Shown: piece after piece, positions 1 through 9,201 of the stretch | How positions within the stretch are numbered: the stretch's first letter is position 1 | Layout of the letters: each line of letters starts with the position of its first letter | Assembly (NCBI RefSeq): GCF_003350925.1 | Contig: NZ_KZ857180.1 | Coordinates: 159,690 to 223,689, forward strand | Length of the DNA stretch: 64,000 bases | Reading direction: 5' to 3' | From: Dyella tabacisoli | GTDB lineage: Bacteria > Pseudomonadota > Gammaproteobacteria > Xanthomonadales > Rhodanobacteraceae | The notes under the pieces: generated by a model | Told to the model about the DNA's origin: nothing | Database searches by the model: none | The model's input: the letters and a program-made list of their open reading frames with translations, nothing else | Position numbers and translations under genes: made by a program

Positions 1-1
1 G

Positions 2-1774
2 CTGGAGGCGCTTGAGCGCTGGGTTGACGAGGTTGCCAAGCTCACCCGCCCGTCGCATATCCATTGGTGCGACGGCTCGGATGACGAGTACCAAGCGCTG
101 GTGCAGCAGATGCTGCAGACCGGCGACCTGATCGAGCTGAATCAACAGACCCACCCCGGCTGCTATCTGCACCGTTCGAACCACGCCGATGTGGCCCGCG
201 TAGAGCACCTCACCTTCGTCTGCACCCAGACCGAAGAAGACGCCGGCCCGAACAATCATTGGATGGCCCCCAACGAAGCGCACGGCAAGATCGACGCACT
301 TTTCGACGGCTGTATGCAGGGCCGCACGATGTACGTGATCCCCTATTGCATGGGTCCGATCGACTCGCCATTGGCGCGTTGCGGCGTGGAAATCACCGAT
401 AGCCCCTATGTCGTAGCCAATATGCGCACGATGACCCGCATGGGCGCCGCCGCACAAACACGTATCGAGCGCGAAGGCGGCTTCGTGAAAGGCCTGCACT
501 CGACCGGCGAGCTGGACCCGGAACGCCGTTTCATCATGCATTTCCCGGAAGAGCTTTCGATCAAGTCCTACGGTTCGGGCTATGGCGGCAACGCCTTATT
601 GGGCAAGAAGTGCCACGCCCTGCGCATCGCTAGCTGGCAGGCCAGATCCGAAGGCTGGCTGGCCGAGCACATGCTGATTGTCGGTATCGAAAATCCACAG
701 GGCGAAACGCACTACGTCGCCGCCGCCTTCCCTTCTGCCTGCGGCAAAACCAATCTGGCCATGCTGATTCCGCCGGAAGGGTATCGCCAGGACGGCTGGA
801 AGGTATGGACGATTGGCGACGACATTTGCTGGATGCGTCCGGGCAGCGACGGCCGTCTTTACGCCATCAACCCGGAGGCCGGTTTCTTCGGCGTAGCTCC
901 AGGCACCAGCGCCGCGACGAATGCCAACGCGTTGGCCAGTGTGTCCCGCGACACCATCTTTACCAATGTCGCGGTAACTGCCGACAACCAACCCTGGTGG
1001 GAAGGCCTGCCCGGCACTCCGGTCACTGACTGGCGGGGACGTCCGTACGATCCAGCGAACGGTCCGGCCGCCCACCCTAATTCGCGTTTCACGGTGAGCG
1101 CCAAACAATGCCCCACCTGGTCGCCCAAGGCGGAAGACGCCCAAGGCGTGCCGATCAGCGCCATCGTTTTCGGCGGTCGCCGCCCCTCGCTGGTGCCGCT
1201 GGTACTCGAAGCCCGCGACTGGACGCACGGCGTGCTGCTAGGCGCCGCGATGGGCTCGGAAACCACCGCTGCCGCCACCGGCGAAGTCGGCGTACTGCGT
1301 CGCGATTCGATGGCCATGAAGCCCTTCTGCGGCTACCACTATGGCGACTACTTCGCGCATTGGCAGTCGTTCGATCAAGCCGGCGCCCACTTGCCGAAGA
1401 TCTTCCACGTCAACTGGTTCCGCAAAGGCCGCGACGGCAAGTTCCTATGGCCGGGTTTTGGCGACAACCTGCGCGTACTGGAATGGATGATCGCGCGCAT
1501 CAAGGGCGATGCGGCCGGCATGGAAACACCGATCGGCATTGTCCCGGCGCCAAACGAGTTGCGCACCACCGGGTTGAATCTCGATGCCGCGACCCTCGGC
1601 GAGCTGCTCGACGTGGACCACGCCGGCTGGCAGACCGAGCTTGCCGCTATCGGCGACTATCTGCACAGCTTCGGCAAGCGCCTGCCTAAATCGTTGCATG
1701 TCGAGCAACAGCGCGTAGCCAGCGCGCTTGCACAGGCCGCCACGGCAAGCCGTCAGGTTGCCGCCACGTCCTGA
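2..1774 (+). CDS. pckG: Phosphoenolpyruvate carboxykinase (GTP), 5' end missing
   Basis: Cytosolic enzyme converting oxaloacetate plus GTP to phosphoenolpyruvate, CO2 and GDP at the entry of gluconeogenesis. The frame is open to the left edge, and the residues before the first internal ATG (base 101) are typical of the family (WVDEVAKLTRPSHIHW), so the true start lies before the window and perhaps only 20-30 residues are lost. Visible landmarks are the substrate-loop region SYGSGYGGNALLGKK, the P-loop FPSACGKTN with the hyper-reactive cysteine of the GTP class (codons near 728-754), the kinase-2 region GDDICWM and the adjoining GFFGVAPGTS. The length fits the roughly 600-residue GTP family and not the ATP-dependent PckA. 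The next gene starts about 105 bases downstream. I see no damage. Identification is secure. Confidence 0.96.
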   Translation: MEALERWVDEVAKLTRPSHIHWCDGSDDEYQALVQQMLQTGDLIELNQQTHPGCYLHRSNHADVARVEHLTFVCTQTEEDAGPNNHWMAPNEAHGKIDALFDGCMQGRTMYVIPYCMGPIDSPLARCGVEITDSPYVVANMRTMTRMGAAAQTRIEREGGFVKGLHSTGELDPERRFIMHFPEELSIKSYGSGYGGNALLGKKCHALRIASWQARSEGWLAEHMLIVGIENPQGETHYVAAAFPSACGKTNLAMLIPPEGYRQDGWKVWTIGDDICWMRPGSDGRLYAINPEAGFFGVAPGTSAATNANALASVSRDTIFTNVAVTADNQPWWEGLPGTPVTDWRGRPYDPANGPAAHPNSRFTVSAKQCPTWSPKAEDAQGVPISAIVFGGRRPSLVPLVLEARDWTHGVLLGAAMGSETTAAATGEVGVLRRDSMAMKPFCGYHYGDYFAHWQSFDQAGAHLPKIFHVNWFRKGRDGKFLWPGFGDNLRVLEWMIARIKGDAAGMETPIGIVPAPNELRTTGLNLDAATLGELLDVDHAGWQTELAAIGDYLHSFGKRLPKSLHVEQQRVASALAQAATASRQVAATS

Positions 1775-1880
1775 AGTCGATGACATTCGGAGCGGCCACG
1801 GTGTATGCCGGCCGCTCCGAATGGCGACATGTAGATACGTACTAAACCTTGTCCAGCATCGGTGCATCCAAGCTGGCAAG

Positions 1881-2462
1881 ATGATCGCCTTCAGTCCCGC
1901 CACTGGAAATGCAATGCCACCTGCGCCCGCCGCAGATACCAGCGATATGGACGATGTGCGGGCGGCCGCCGCCGGTGACCGGCAGGCGTTCCAACGGCTC
2001 TATCGACTGCATGTGGATCGTATTTATGGCGCGGTCTACCGCTTGTCCGGCTACGACCATGCACGCGCCGAAGATCTGACCCAGGACGCATTTGTACGCG
2101 CCTGGCAAAAGCTTGCCGGTTTTCGCCATGAAAGCGCCTTCAGCACATGGCTGTACCGACTCGCGGTCAACGTCGCGCTGATGGACATCCGTGCGCGCGG
2201 CGCCGACCCGGTCCGCATGATGGATGAGGATGACCTGCCCGAGCATGCTGAAACACCGTTTTGCGCCGCCGAGCGAAAAGAGCTGGAACAAGCGATCGGC
2301 CGTTTGCCGCCTCGTGCCCGCGCCGTACTCGTGCTGCATGACGTCGAAGGCTGGCATCACGACGAGATCGGCAAAGAACTAGGCATGGCGGTGGGATCGT
2401 CAAAGGCTGCACTGCATCGTGCGCGCGGCCTGCTGCGAAAGGTATTGGGAGAAAGCTCATGA
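1881..2462 (+). CDS. ECF-type RNA polymerase sigma-70 factor
   Basis: Alternative sigma factor of about 193 residues with only regions 2 and 4, as in the extracytoplasmic-function group. Region 2 is seen in DRQAFQRLYRLHVDRIYGAV and in the core-binding/-10 segment AEDLTQDAFVRAWQKL followed by FSTWLYRLAVN. Region 4 is the helix-turn-helix EKKELEQAIGRLPPRARAV-like segment ending WHHDEIGKELGMAVGSSKAALHRAR. I took the ATG at 1881. The frame is open further upstream to 1728, but that would overlap pckG and adds no family-like sequence; ATGs at 1914 and 1947 are also possible, and none has a strong ribosome site. The stop overlaps the start of the next gene by four bases (ATGA), so the two are translationally coupled, which fits a sigma/anti-sigma pair. 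The target promoters are unknown. Confidence 0.88.
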   Translation: MIAFSPATGNAMPPAPAADTSDMDDVRAAAAGDRQAFQRLYRLHVDRIYGAVYRLSGYDHARAEDLTQDAFVRAWQKLAGFRHESAFSTWLYRLAVNVALMDIRARGADPVRMMDEDDLPEHAETPFCAAERKELEQAIGRLPPRARAVLVLHDVEGWHHDEIGKELGMAVGSSKAALHRARGLLRKVLGESS

Positions 2463-2905
2463 ACGAATTTGAATGGCACCGCCAGATGCGCGCCTTGCGC
2501 GAGCCAGTCTCCCCCAAGCGCGACCTGTGGTCGCGGATCGACGCCGAACTGGATGACACCCCGTCTGTACAAAGCACACCTCGCCGTGTGCCACAGCGAC
2601 ATGTCTGGCTACTCGCGGCCAGCTTCGCCGGCCTTGTTCTACTCGTTGGCGGCATAAGCCGGCAGCTTTATCGCGAACAGCCGGCGCAAACGGCGGCGAC
2701 GCTAGCCGACACAACCCTCGATAGCACCCGCTGGAAACCTACCGACCCCCGCCTGGCCGGTGCAGCGATTCAACTCGACGCCGCAAAAATGGAATTGCAG
2801 CAAGCCATGCAACAGTCACCGGACTCGGTTGCCCTGCAACGCTTGCTCGCCCGTACCGAACAACAGCAATTGCAATTACGCCATATGGAACATCAGGCCG
2901 GCTAA
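2459..2905 (+). CDS. Single-pass membrane protein, probable regulator (anti-sigma-like) of the upstream sigma factor
   Basis: 148 residues: a cytoplasmic N-terminus of about 47 residues (EFEWHRQMRALREPVSPKRDLW), one membrane helix at about 48-66 (VWLLAASFAGLVLLVGGIS) and a C-terminal part rich in Gln and charged residues that could form a coiled coil (from about 100). The start overlaps the sigma gene stop as ATGA. Small single-TM proteins co-translated with an ECF sigma are commonly membrane anti-sigma factors, and the N-terminus has the 'RDLW..I...L' look of such proteins in this order. There is no zinc-binding HxxxCxxC motif, so it is not a ZAS-type anti-sigma. The role is inferred from position and topology only. 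Confidence 0.6.
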   Translation: MNEFEWHRQMRALREPVSPKRDLWSRIDAELDDTPSVQSTPRRVPQRHVWLLAASFAGLVLLVGGISRQLYREQPAQTAATLADTTLDSTRWKPTDPRLAGAAIQLDAAKMELQQAMQQSPDSVALQRLLARTEQQQLQLRHMEHQAG

Positions 2906-2923
2906 GCCCTTGGAATCTTCATT

Positions 2924-3844
2924 ATGAAAATCACCCGTCGTCACACTCTTTTGCTTAGCCCCATCCTGCTCAGCCTGTCCATCGGCTCGGCGCTGGCCGA
3001 CGCACCGATCAATCTCAGTCATGACGCCGCACCCAACGTGCGCGTGAGCATCACCAATATCAAAGGCACCGTGAGCGTTACCGCCTGGGATCGCAATCAG
3101 GTGCAGGTCAGCGGCCATCTTGGCGATGGCGCAAGGCCACTGACCATCGATGGCAGCAACAGCAATCTGGTCATCAAGGTTCAGCCACAGGGCAGTAAAT
3201 CGGGCTGGTTTAATTGGAACAACGACACCGCCATGGCATCGAGCACGCTGGACCTTCGCGTACCCAAAGGAGCCTCGCTCGATGTCGAAGTGGTCAGCGC
3301 GCCACTGGGTATCGACGGTATCGACGGTGGCGATATCAAGGTGAGCTCAGTCAGCGGCAAGGTTCGTATCAACGCACGCACACCATCGCTGACCGTAAAC
3401 AGCGTCAGCGGCAACCTGGAACTGGCTGGCCGCGCCGAACGCGTTTCACTGCAAACCGTCAGTGGCGACATTCTGGCGCCCACCGTGGGCAGCGATGCCG
3501 AATTGCAGACGGTATCGGGACGTATTCGAGTGAATGGCGGGCCGTGGAAGCGGGTCAATCTCAGCACGGTATCGGGTGATGTCGTACTCACCGGCGCCCT
3601 GGCTCCCAGCGGCAACGTCAGTATCGACAGCATGAGCGGCGATGTGCAATTGCAGTTGCCTGACAGTCTCTCGGCCGCGATTCACGCCAACAGCTTCAGT
3701 GGCGATCTGCGCAGCGACTTCGGCACCCCGAAAAAGCTCGAACACGGCCCAGGCACCGAACTGGAGACCAGCGCCGGCGGCGGCAACGGCAAGATCAGCG
3801 TCGAGACCTTCAGCGGCGATCTACGTATACGCAAAGGGGAATGA
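2924..3844 (+). CDS. Secreted DUF4097-type beta-strand-repeat protein
   Basis: 306 residues with a Sec signal peptide (MKITRRHTLLLSPILLSLS followed by a cleavage-like ALA-DAP near residue 25). The rest is a ladder of short repeats of the form 'VSGDV/VSGKV/TVSGRI/MSGDV/FSGDL', about one per 20-25 residues from residue 145 to the end, which is the right-handed beta-solenoid signature of the DUF4097 (adhesin-like) family. It starts 18 bases after the putative membrane regulator, so sigma factor, regulator and this protein form one operon. DUF4097 proteins often accompany ECF sigma/anti-sigma pairs in Xanthomonadales and Bacteroidetes, but their function is not established. Export to the periplasm or surface is the only prediction I would make. 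Confidence 0.8.
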   Translation: MKITRRHTLLLSPILLSLSIGSALADAPINLSHDAAPNVRVSITNIKGTVSVTAWDRNQVQVSGHLGDGARPLTIDGSNSNLVIKVQPQGSKSGWFNWNNDTAMASSTLDLRVPKGASLDVEVVSAPLGIDGIDGGDIKVSSVSGKVRINARTPSLTVNSVSGNLELAGRAERVSLQTVSGDILAPTVGSDAELQTVSGRIRVNGGPWKRVNLSTVSGDVVLTGALAPSGNVSIDSMSGDVQLQLPDSLSAAIHANSFSGDLRSDFGTPKKLEHGPGTELETSAGGGNGKISVETFSGDLRIRKGE

Positions 3845-3925
3845 GAGGCCGGCTTTTTGTAAGCGGCATCGCCTTATAGGTGAGCTGTAATAGCCGTCTA
3901 AGCGCGCATGGAGCGCGCCGCCCCA

Positions 3926-4840
3926 TCAAAGGTCTTGGTGGTACTGCACGTAAGGCGTACGGGATTGATCCGGCTCCGGGCCTGCCGGGGTGTTCACTCC
4001 GGTGCCGGACGACCACACGTTCTGCGCACCGATGCTTAGCTCGCCCTGCCATGGCAGGCGCCATGTCACACCCAGATCGATACTTCTCCAACGCTTGTCC
4101 GGGCTATAGCTGGCGCCGGGATTACCCGCATCGGGCTGCATGCTGCGACCCACAATGGTGCCCCGCAAAGGGCCGCGATCCACACCAAAGCTCAAGGCCT
4201 TTTGATCGAGCGTACTGAGACCGAGCACATTGCCCGACAGCAGCCGTATACGACCGACACTGGCGCCAACATCGATGCCGCTCTTGCTGTCCAATGCCAA
4301 CCGGCCACGAGCATTGAGCTGGGTACTGCTATCGAAGCTGGACAAACCATTGACGCTCGGCGCCATGCCCGGCAACAGACGCGGCAAAGTGGCGCTATTG
4401 GGCGTGCCATTGGCGCCGACGCTAAGCCCGATGCTATAGCCGCTGCCACTGTAGGTAGCACCCACTTCGCTGCCGATCACACGCGGTACCCGGTTATTGA
4501 TCCAGCTATGCTCGCTGAACCCGGCATGGGCCCGGAGCCCTTGGCTCAAGCCGTATTCCAGGTCGGTGGACCTGGTTTTGGCGGCATCCGCCGCGCGGAA
4601 AACCATCGGCGCATCGCTGCGCTGGATCGCCGCCAAGGTGTCGTTCTCGGCCTTGAGCGTCAGCATGCTGCCATCGGCCCCACGCCATAACGGCAAGGCA
4701 CCCGCGTCAACCTGAACAACTTGATCTACCTGCTGTTTCAGCGACCGCTTGGCAGCCCCGTGCATATCATTGGTCGACGACTGCCCTGCCGCAATGAGCG
4801 GCATAAACAGGATCGGCAATGAAAGCAGCAATCGGCGCAT
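3926..4840 (-). CDS. Exported protein of unknown function, probable outer-membrane beta-structure
   Basis: 304 residues with a clear signal peptide (MRRLLLSLPILFMPLIAAGQ). From about residue 90 the sequence alternates polar and hydrophobic residues with many Gly, Ser and aromatic positions (for example GYSIGLSVGANG and WRSIDLGVTWRLPWQGELSIG), the pattern of amphipathic beta strands in an outer-membrane barrel. The C-terminus (TPYVQYHQDL) does not end in the usual Phe/Trp recognised by the BAM complex, so a true barrel is not certain. The gene is convergent with the DUF4097 operon and divergent from the c-di-GMP gene. I do not recognise the family. Confidence 0.65.
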   Translation of the reverse strand: MRRLLLSLPILFMPLIAAGQSSTNDMHGAAKRSLKQQVDQVVQVDAGALPLWRGADGSMLTLKAENDTLAAIQRSDAPMVFRAADAAKTRSTDLEYGLSQGLRAHAGFSEHSWINNRVPRVIGSEVGATYSGSGYSIGLSVGANGTPNSATLPRLLPGMAPSVNGLSSFDSSTQLNARGRLALDSKSGIDVGASVGRIRLLSGNVLGLSTLDQKALSFGVDRGPLRGTIVGRSMQPDAGNPGASYSPDKRWRSIDLGVTWRLPWQGELSIGAQNVWSSGTGVNTPAGPEPDQSRTPYVQYHQDL

Positions 4841-5099
4841 GGCGTCAGTTATGGATTCCGGCTGGTAATAGCTCTAGTCTCGCTCCCCTCAGAGTCGAGA
4901 CTGTGCAAAATATTAGCACATTTTACTTTTTACTAACAACGGGTATGCACAAGGTTCACCAGCCACCCTGGAACTAGTACAAGGGCATGTTTATATCTCG
5001 ATCACAACATCGGCTTTACGTGCGTAAGGTCAACGACAAGGCCGGTTTGACTCTATATAAGGTCACTTCATCGACTACGCATGGACTGGTCAGCTTCCG
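4841..5099. other. Intergenic region between divergent genes
   Basis: About 260 bases separate the exported-protein gene (minus) from the GGDEF-EAL gene (plus), so promoters for both should lie here. The segment around 4905-4945 is clearly AT-richer than its surroundings (for example attttactttttactaac), as expected of promoter DNA. No pair of -35/-10 boxes is good enough to call, and I see no open reading frame with coding character. Confidence 0.4.
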
Positions 5100-7997
5100 A
5101 TGAGTTCCGTGCCCAGCGGCATCGCTCTGATACCTACTGCCGTGGATAACGACCCAGCGGCGCTTCATGCTGCCGTAGAACGGCTGTTTCGGGCCACCGA
5201 CGCCACCACGGTGCTCGAAATCTGTGAGGCCTTGCTGACAGGCTTCGGCATCCATGGAAAGCTCCAGTGGCACTGGTCCAGCGATGAAGTGACCGATATC
5301 GGCAGCCCGAACCGACTCGATCTGGCCGAAGATCCGCTCGGGCCGCGGATGCTGGTGCTGGAGCTATCGAACGATCCGCTGCCCCCCATGCTGCAGGAGC
5401 GACTGATCTGGCTGGGCCGGTTGGCCAACACCCGATTGCGCCAGCTAGCGGAAACATCGCGGCTGTACGAGGCGATCTCGCGCCTGGCCCTGGCTGAACG
5501 ACTGCAGCGCGCGCTGTATGCCATCGCCGAGCAGGCCGGTGGCGAGCACAACATGACCGAGATGATGCCTTCGCTGCATACGATCTTGGGCAGCCTCATG
5601 TACGCCGAGAATTTCTATATCGCGCTGTACGACGTGGCCGGTGACTGCGTACGTTTTCCGTATTACGTCGACACGATGGATAAGGATCCGCCATCGCCCG
5701 AGCAGAGCTTTCCCTTGCAGCAGATGCGAAACAGCCTGACCTGGCATCTGGTGCGCGGCGGCCAGGCGATCATGGGCTCGGTGGACGAGTTGAAACAGCA
5801 GCTAGGCAACCGCCTCGCGCCGGTCGGCCCCAGTTGCGAGCACTGGTTGGGGGTGCCGTTGTTGCGCGAAGGCCGTGTAGTCGGCGGCCTGGCGATTCAA
5901 AGCTATCGCGCGGACACCCACTACACCCAGCATGACCGCGAGCTGCTCAGTTACGTTGCGCAGCACGTTCAAACCGCGCTGGAGCGACGCGAAGCACATG
6001 CGGAACTCGAACGCCGCGTCGCCAACCGCACCGCCGCGCTGCGCGAAGCCAATCGGGTATTGCGCCAACAGGTGCTGCAACGCCAACGCGGCGAACGACT
6101 GCAGGCGGCACTGTTTCGTATTGCCGAGCTGGCCAATGCGACGGAAAGCCTGGACAACTTCTACGCCGCCGTGCACCGGGTGATCGGTGGCCTGCTGTAT
6201 GCGCGCAACTTCTTCATCGCCTTGCTCGACGACGAGCGCAAGCAACTGACCTTTCCCTACTCGGTGGATGAGCAGGAGGCCGCACGGCCTCCACGCACGC
6301 ACGGCCGGGGCGCCAGCGAGTACGTACTGCGGCATGCCAAGCCACTACTGGCCGATCCACATGAAATCGAGCGGCTGTGCAAAATCGGCGAAATCGGCCA
6401 ATTCGGCGCCCGCTCGGTCTGCTGGCTGGGCGTACCTCTGATCTGGAACGAGCGCGCTATGGGCGTGCTGGCCGTGCAAAGCTATTCCCCCGAACACACC
6501 TACGACCAGCGCGATCAGGAGCTGCTGACCTTCGTCGGCTACCACGTCGCCAACGCGCTGCAACGCAAGCACACCGCCGAGTCGTTGAAGCAGGCCTATG
6601 CCAACCTCGAACGCCGGGTCACTGAGCGCACTCGGGCGCTGGCTTTAGCCAATCGCGATTTGCGTGAACAGATTGCCGAACGCGAACGTGTCGAGCGCCG
6701 GCTGAAATACGAAACACTGCATGACTCGCTCACCGGCCTGCCCAACCGCACGCTGTTATTGCAACGGCTTGAGCAGGCCTTGCAGCGCTTTCACAGCAGC
6801 GCGCATGAGTTGTTCGCCGTACTGTTCATCGACCTGGATCGCTTCAAGGTCATCAACGATTCGGTGGGTCATCTGGTTGGCGACGATCTGTTATTCCAGG
6901 TCGGTGGCCGCATTCGCGCCTGCCTGAAAACCCGTGACGTGGTTGCCCGGCTCGGCGGCGATGAATTCGCCGTGCTTGCCGAGGGCGTTACCGATGCGCG
7001 GATGGCCATGCTGATCGCCGAACGCATCATCCACGAACTGCAAGCCCCGTTCCGGCTCGGCGCCAAAGAAATTTTCACGTCGGCCTCGATCGGCATCGCC
7101 TTGCCCGGCCTGCACTATCAGCGCCCCGAAGAGCTGCTGCGCGATGCCGACGCGGCCATGTATCGCGCCAAAGACGAAGGTCGCCATCGCGCCGCGGTAT
7201 TTGATGATCGCCTGCGTCGAGAAGCGCTGTCGCTGCTGGAAATGGAGGGCGACTTACGCCGCGCGCTCGGCCGCAACGAGTTCGTGCCGTTTTATCAACC
7301 GATCGTAGCGCTGGAGGACGGCCGCACCGTCGGTTACGAAGCCCTGCTGCGCTGGCGCCACCCTGAGCGAGGCCTGCTCACCCCGAGCGAATTCCTGGTG
7401 GTCGCCGAGGAGAACGGCTGCGCTGAAAATATTGACTGGCAGATCTTTGAGCAGGTGTGCGCACAAGCCGCGGCCTTGGCCGGCACGGACGGCTTCGTCA
7501 GCATCAACGTCTCAGGCCGCCACTTCCGCTCGCCTGACTTGGACAAGCGCCTGCTCGATCTACTGCGCGCGCATAACTTGCCGCCGCAACGCTTGCGTAT
7601 CGAAGTAACCGAGCGCGCATTGCTGGAGAATCCCAACCAGGTCAAACGAATACTCAGCCATCTACGCGAAAACGGAGTCGGCATCGCACTGGACGACTTC
7701 GGTACCGGCTACTCCTCGCTCAGCTACCTGCATCAATACCCGATCGGTACGCTGAAAATCGACCGCTCGTTCATTACCGAGCTTCAGCGCGAAAGCGGCC
7801 AGGGCATGGCCGTCGTGCGGGCTATCCAGGTACTGGCTGACTCGCTGGAGATGCAAGTGATCGCCGAAGGCATCGAAGAGGAAACGCAACGGCAGGCTCT
7901 ACTGCAAGTGGGCTGCCGCTACGGTCAAGGTTTTCTGTTTGCCGTGCCAAAGGCTGCTGACGCCTGGCTGCAGGGTCAGCAACACACCATGCCTTGA
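5100..7997 (+). CDS. GAF-GAF-GGDEF-EAL c-di-GMP turnover protein
   Basis: 965-residue soluble signalling protein. Order: an N-terminal region of about 130 residues, GAF-like domain 1 (about 140-295), a coiled-coil linker (about 300-345), GAF-like domain 2 (about 350-490), a second linker (about 495-545), GGDEF (about 550-715) and EAL (about 725-965). The two GAF-plus-linker units resemble each other (ELERRVANRTAAL versus NLERRVTERTRAL), suggesting an internal duplication. The cyclase motif is intact (RLGGDEF, residues 617-623) and so are phosphodiesterase motifs (EALLR at 747-751; DDFGTGYSS from 865). The allosteric I-site position reads KTRD instead of RxxD, so product inhibition may be weak. 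No membrane segment is present, so the GAF domains probably sense a cytosolic ligand. Whether it mainly makes or degrades c-di-GMP cannot be told from sequence. Confidence 0.93.
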   Translation: MSSVPSGIALIPTAVDNDPAALHAAVERLFRATDATTVLEICEALLTGFGIHGKLQWHWSSDEVTDIGSPNRLDLAEDPLGPRMLVLELSNDPLPPMLQERLIWLGRLANTRLRQLAETSRLYEAISRLALAERLQRALYAIAEQAGGEHNMTEMMPSLHTILGSLMYAENFYIALYDVAGDCVRFPYYVDTMDKDPPSPEQSFPLQQMRNSLTWHLVRGGQAIMGSVDELKQQLGNRLAPVGPSCEHWLGVPLLREGRVVGGLAIQSYRADTHYTQHDRELLSYVAQHVQTALERREAHAELERRVANRTAALREANRVLRQQVLQRQRGERLQAALFRIAELANATESLDNFYAAVHRVIGGLLYARNFFIALLDDERKQLTFPYSVDEQEAARPPRTHGRGASEYVLRHAKPLLADPHEIERLCKIGEIGQFGARSVCWLGVPLIWNERAMGVLAVQSYSPEHTYDQRDQELLTFVGYHVANALQRKHTAESLKQAYANLERRVTERTRALALANRDLREQIAERERVERRLKYETLHDSLTGLPNRTLLLQRLEQALQRFHSSAHELFAVLFIDLDRFKVINDSVGHLVGDDLLFQVGGRIRACLKTRDVVARLGGDEFAVLAEGVTDARMAMLIAERIIHELQAPFRLGAKEIFTSASIGIALPGLHYQRPEELLRDADAAMYRAKDEGRHRAAVFDDRLRREALSLLEMEGDLRRALGRNEFVPFYQPIVALEDGRTVGYEALLRWRHPERGLLTPSEFLVVAEENGCAENIDWQIFEQVCAQAAALAGTDGFVSINVSGRHFRSPDLDKRLLDLLRAHNLPPQRLRIEVTERALLENPNQVKRILSHLRENGVGIALDDFGTGYSSLSYLHQYPIGTLKIDRSFITELQRESGQGMAVVRAIQVLADSLEMQVIAEGIEEETQRQALLQVGCRYGQGFLFAVPKAADAWLQGQQHTMP

Positions 7998-8014
7998 CGG
8001 CCCGGCAGCGTTAT

Positions 8015-8914
8015 TTACTGTGCCGTCGTCGGTGTATCTGCCTTGTGGCTACTGCTCAGCAGGTGCTCGGCATCGATACGGTCAAAGGTATAACGCTGCG
8101 CACAAAACTCGCAGATCACTTCGATTTCACCGTCACGGGCCAGCAAAGTAGCCTCTACTTCGTCGCGCCCCAGCGATCGCAACATCGACTCCACCCGTTC
8201 GCGCGAGCAACTGCAGCCGAAAGCCAGCGATCGCGGCTCGAACAGGCGTATCGATTCCTCGTGATAGAGCCGGTACAGCAACTGCTCGGGCGCGGTAGCC
8301 AGTAGCTCTTCCGTGCCTAGCGTGGCCGTGAGGTACTGGATACGCGTCCAGGCATCCTCGTCCTCCACGGCATCATGACCACCCTCGCTTGGCAGCTTCT
8401 GCAAGATTAAACCGACGGCGTGCTCGCCATCGGCGGCAAGCAGAATTTTGGCCGGCAACTGCTCCGATTGGCTGAAATAATTTTCCAGCGCACTGGCGAT
8501 ATCCGCATGCTGCAGATCGACCAGGCCCTGATAACGTTGACCGCGCTCGATCTGACCGATCGTAATCGCCATGACCGCCTGTGGCAGAGCGCTCAATGAG
8601 AGGGACTCCGGCAGCGGATCGTTCCAACGGGCCAAGCCACGCAACCGACCTTGATCGGTGCATTCGGTAAACAGCAGGCGCAAGGCGCCCGTGCTTTTCA
8701 GCTCCACCGACAACGCGCCATCAAGTTTGATGTTGCCGGTAAGCAAGGCACTGGCAGCCAGACTTTGACCCAGCATCGCGCGCAGCGCTGCTGGGTAGTC
8801 CGCGCGGCCGGCAATTTCACGCCATGCCGCCCCCAGCCGAACCAGAACACCGCGCACACCGGCGCGCTCCAGCAAGAATCGATGCAGCACGTCTTCGACA
8901 AACACGGTTTCCAC
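8015..8914 (-). CDS. hslO: Redox-activated chaperone Hsp33
   Basis: 299-residue cytosolic holdase that is switched on when oxidation releases zinc from four cysteines. The family N-terminus (VLHRFLLERAGVRGVLVRL, then a segment ending LGQSLAASALLTGNIKLDG) and the C-terminal zinc switch (AFGCSCSRERV and VICEFCAQRY, giving the CxC...CxxC set) are all present. The length is normal. It converges on the c-di-GMP gene with only 17 bases between the stop codons, so the two are not co-regulated. Upstream is the 290-base gap before mtgA. Confidence 0.96.
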   Translation of the reverse strand: METVFVEDVLHRFLLERAGVRGVLVRLGAAWREIAGRADYPAALRAMLGQSLAASALLTGNIKLDGALSVELKSTGALRLLFTECTDQGRLRGLARWNDPLPESLSLSALPQAVMAITIGQIERGQRYQGLVDLQHADIASALENYFSQSEQLPAKILLAADGEHAVGLILQKLPSEGGHDAVEDEDAWTRIQYLTATLGTEELLATAPEQLLYRLYHEESIRLFEPRSLAFGCSCSRERVESMLRSLGRDEVEATLLARDGEIEVICEFCAQRYTFDRIDAEHLLSSSHKADTPTTAQ

Positions 8915-9201
8915 GTTTAGACCTCATCTGAACCAGGCGCACAAAATGGGGCCGCCTTAGCCCCCATGCAACCTTAGAGCCTGCTCAGATCTCTAAGCAG
9001 CCCACGCGCCGGGAATTGTATGCACCTGGGCCAGGAAAGATCGAGGGAGCGCATGTCGGCGTACGGCCGGGCACGGCGAGCCAACCAATCTGGCAGTTGG
9101 CTCCGCTGTCGGCACCGCATGACCGTTTGGCCGCGCCATGACCCGATCAGGCCCATGCGAACGGACCTATATACTCCCGTGATCTCCAGCCACGTTCAGT
9201 T
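8915..9201. other. Intergenic region between hslO and mtgA
   Basis: 287 bases between divergent genes. It should hold the hslO promoter on the minus strand and the mtgA promoter on the plus strand. A -10-like TATACT lies at 9170-9175. No coding sequence or strong hairpin is visible here. Confidence 0.4.
9170..9175 (+). promoter_or_regulatory. Possible -10 box (TATACT) upstream of mtgA
   Basis: TATACT matches five of six bases of the sigma-70 -10 consensus and lies 26 bases before the chosen mtgA start. The -35 position about 17 bases upstream has no good match, so this is a weak call. Confidence 0.25.
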
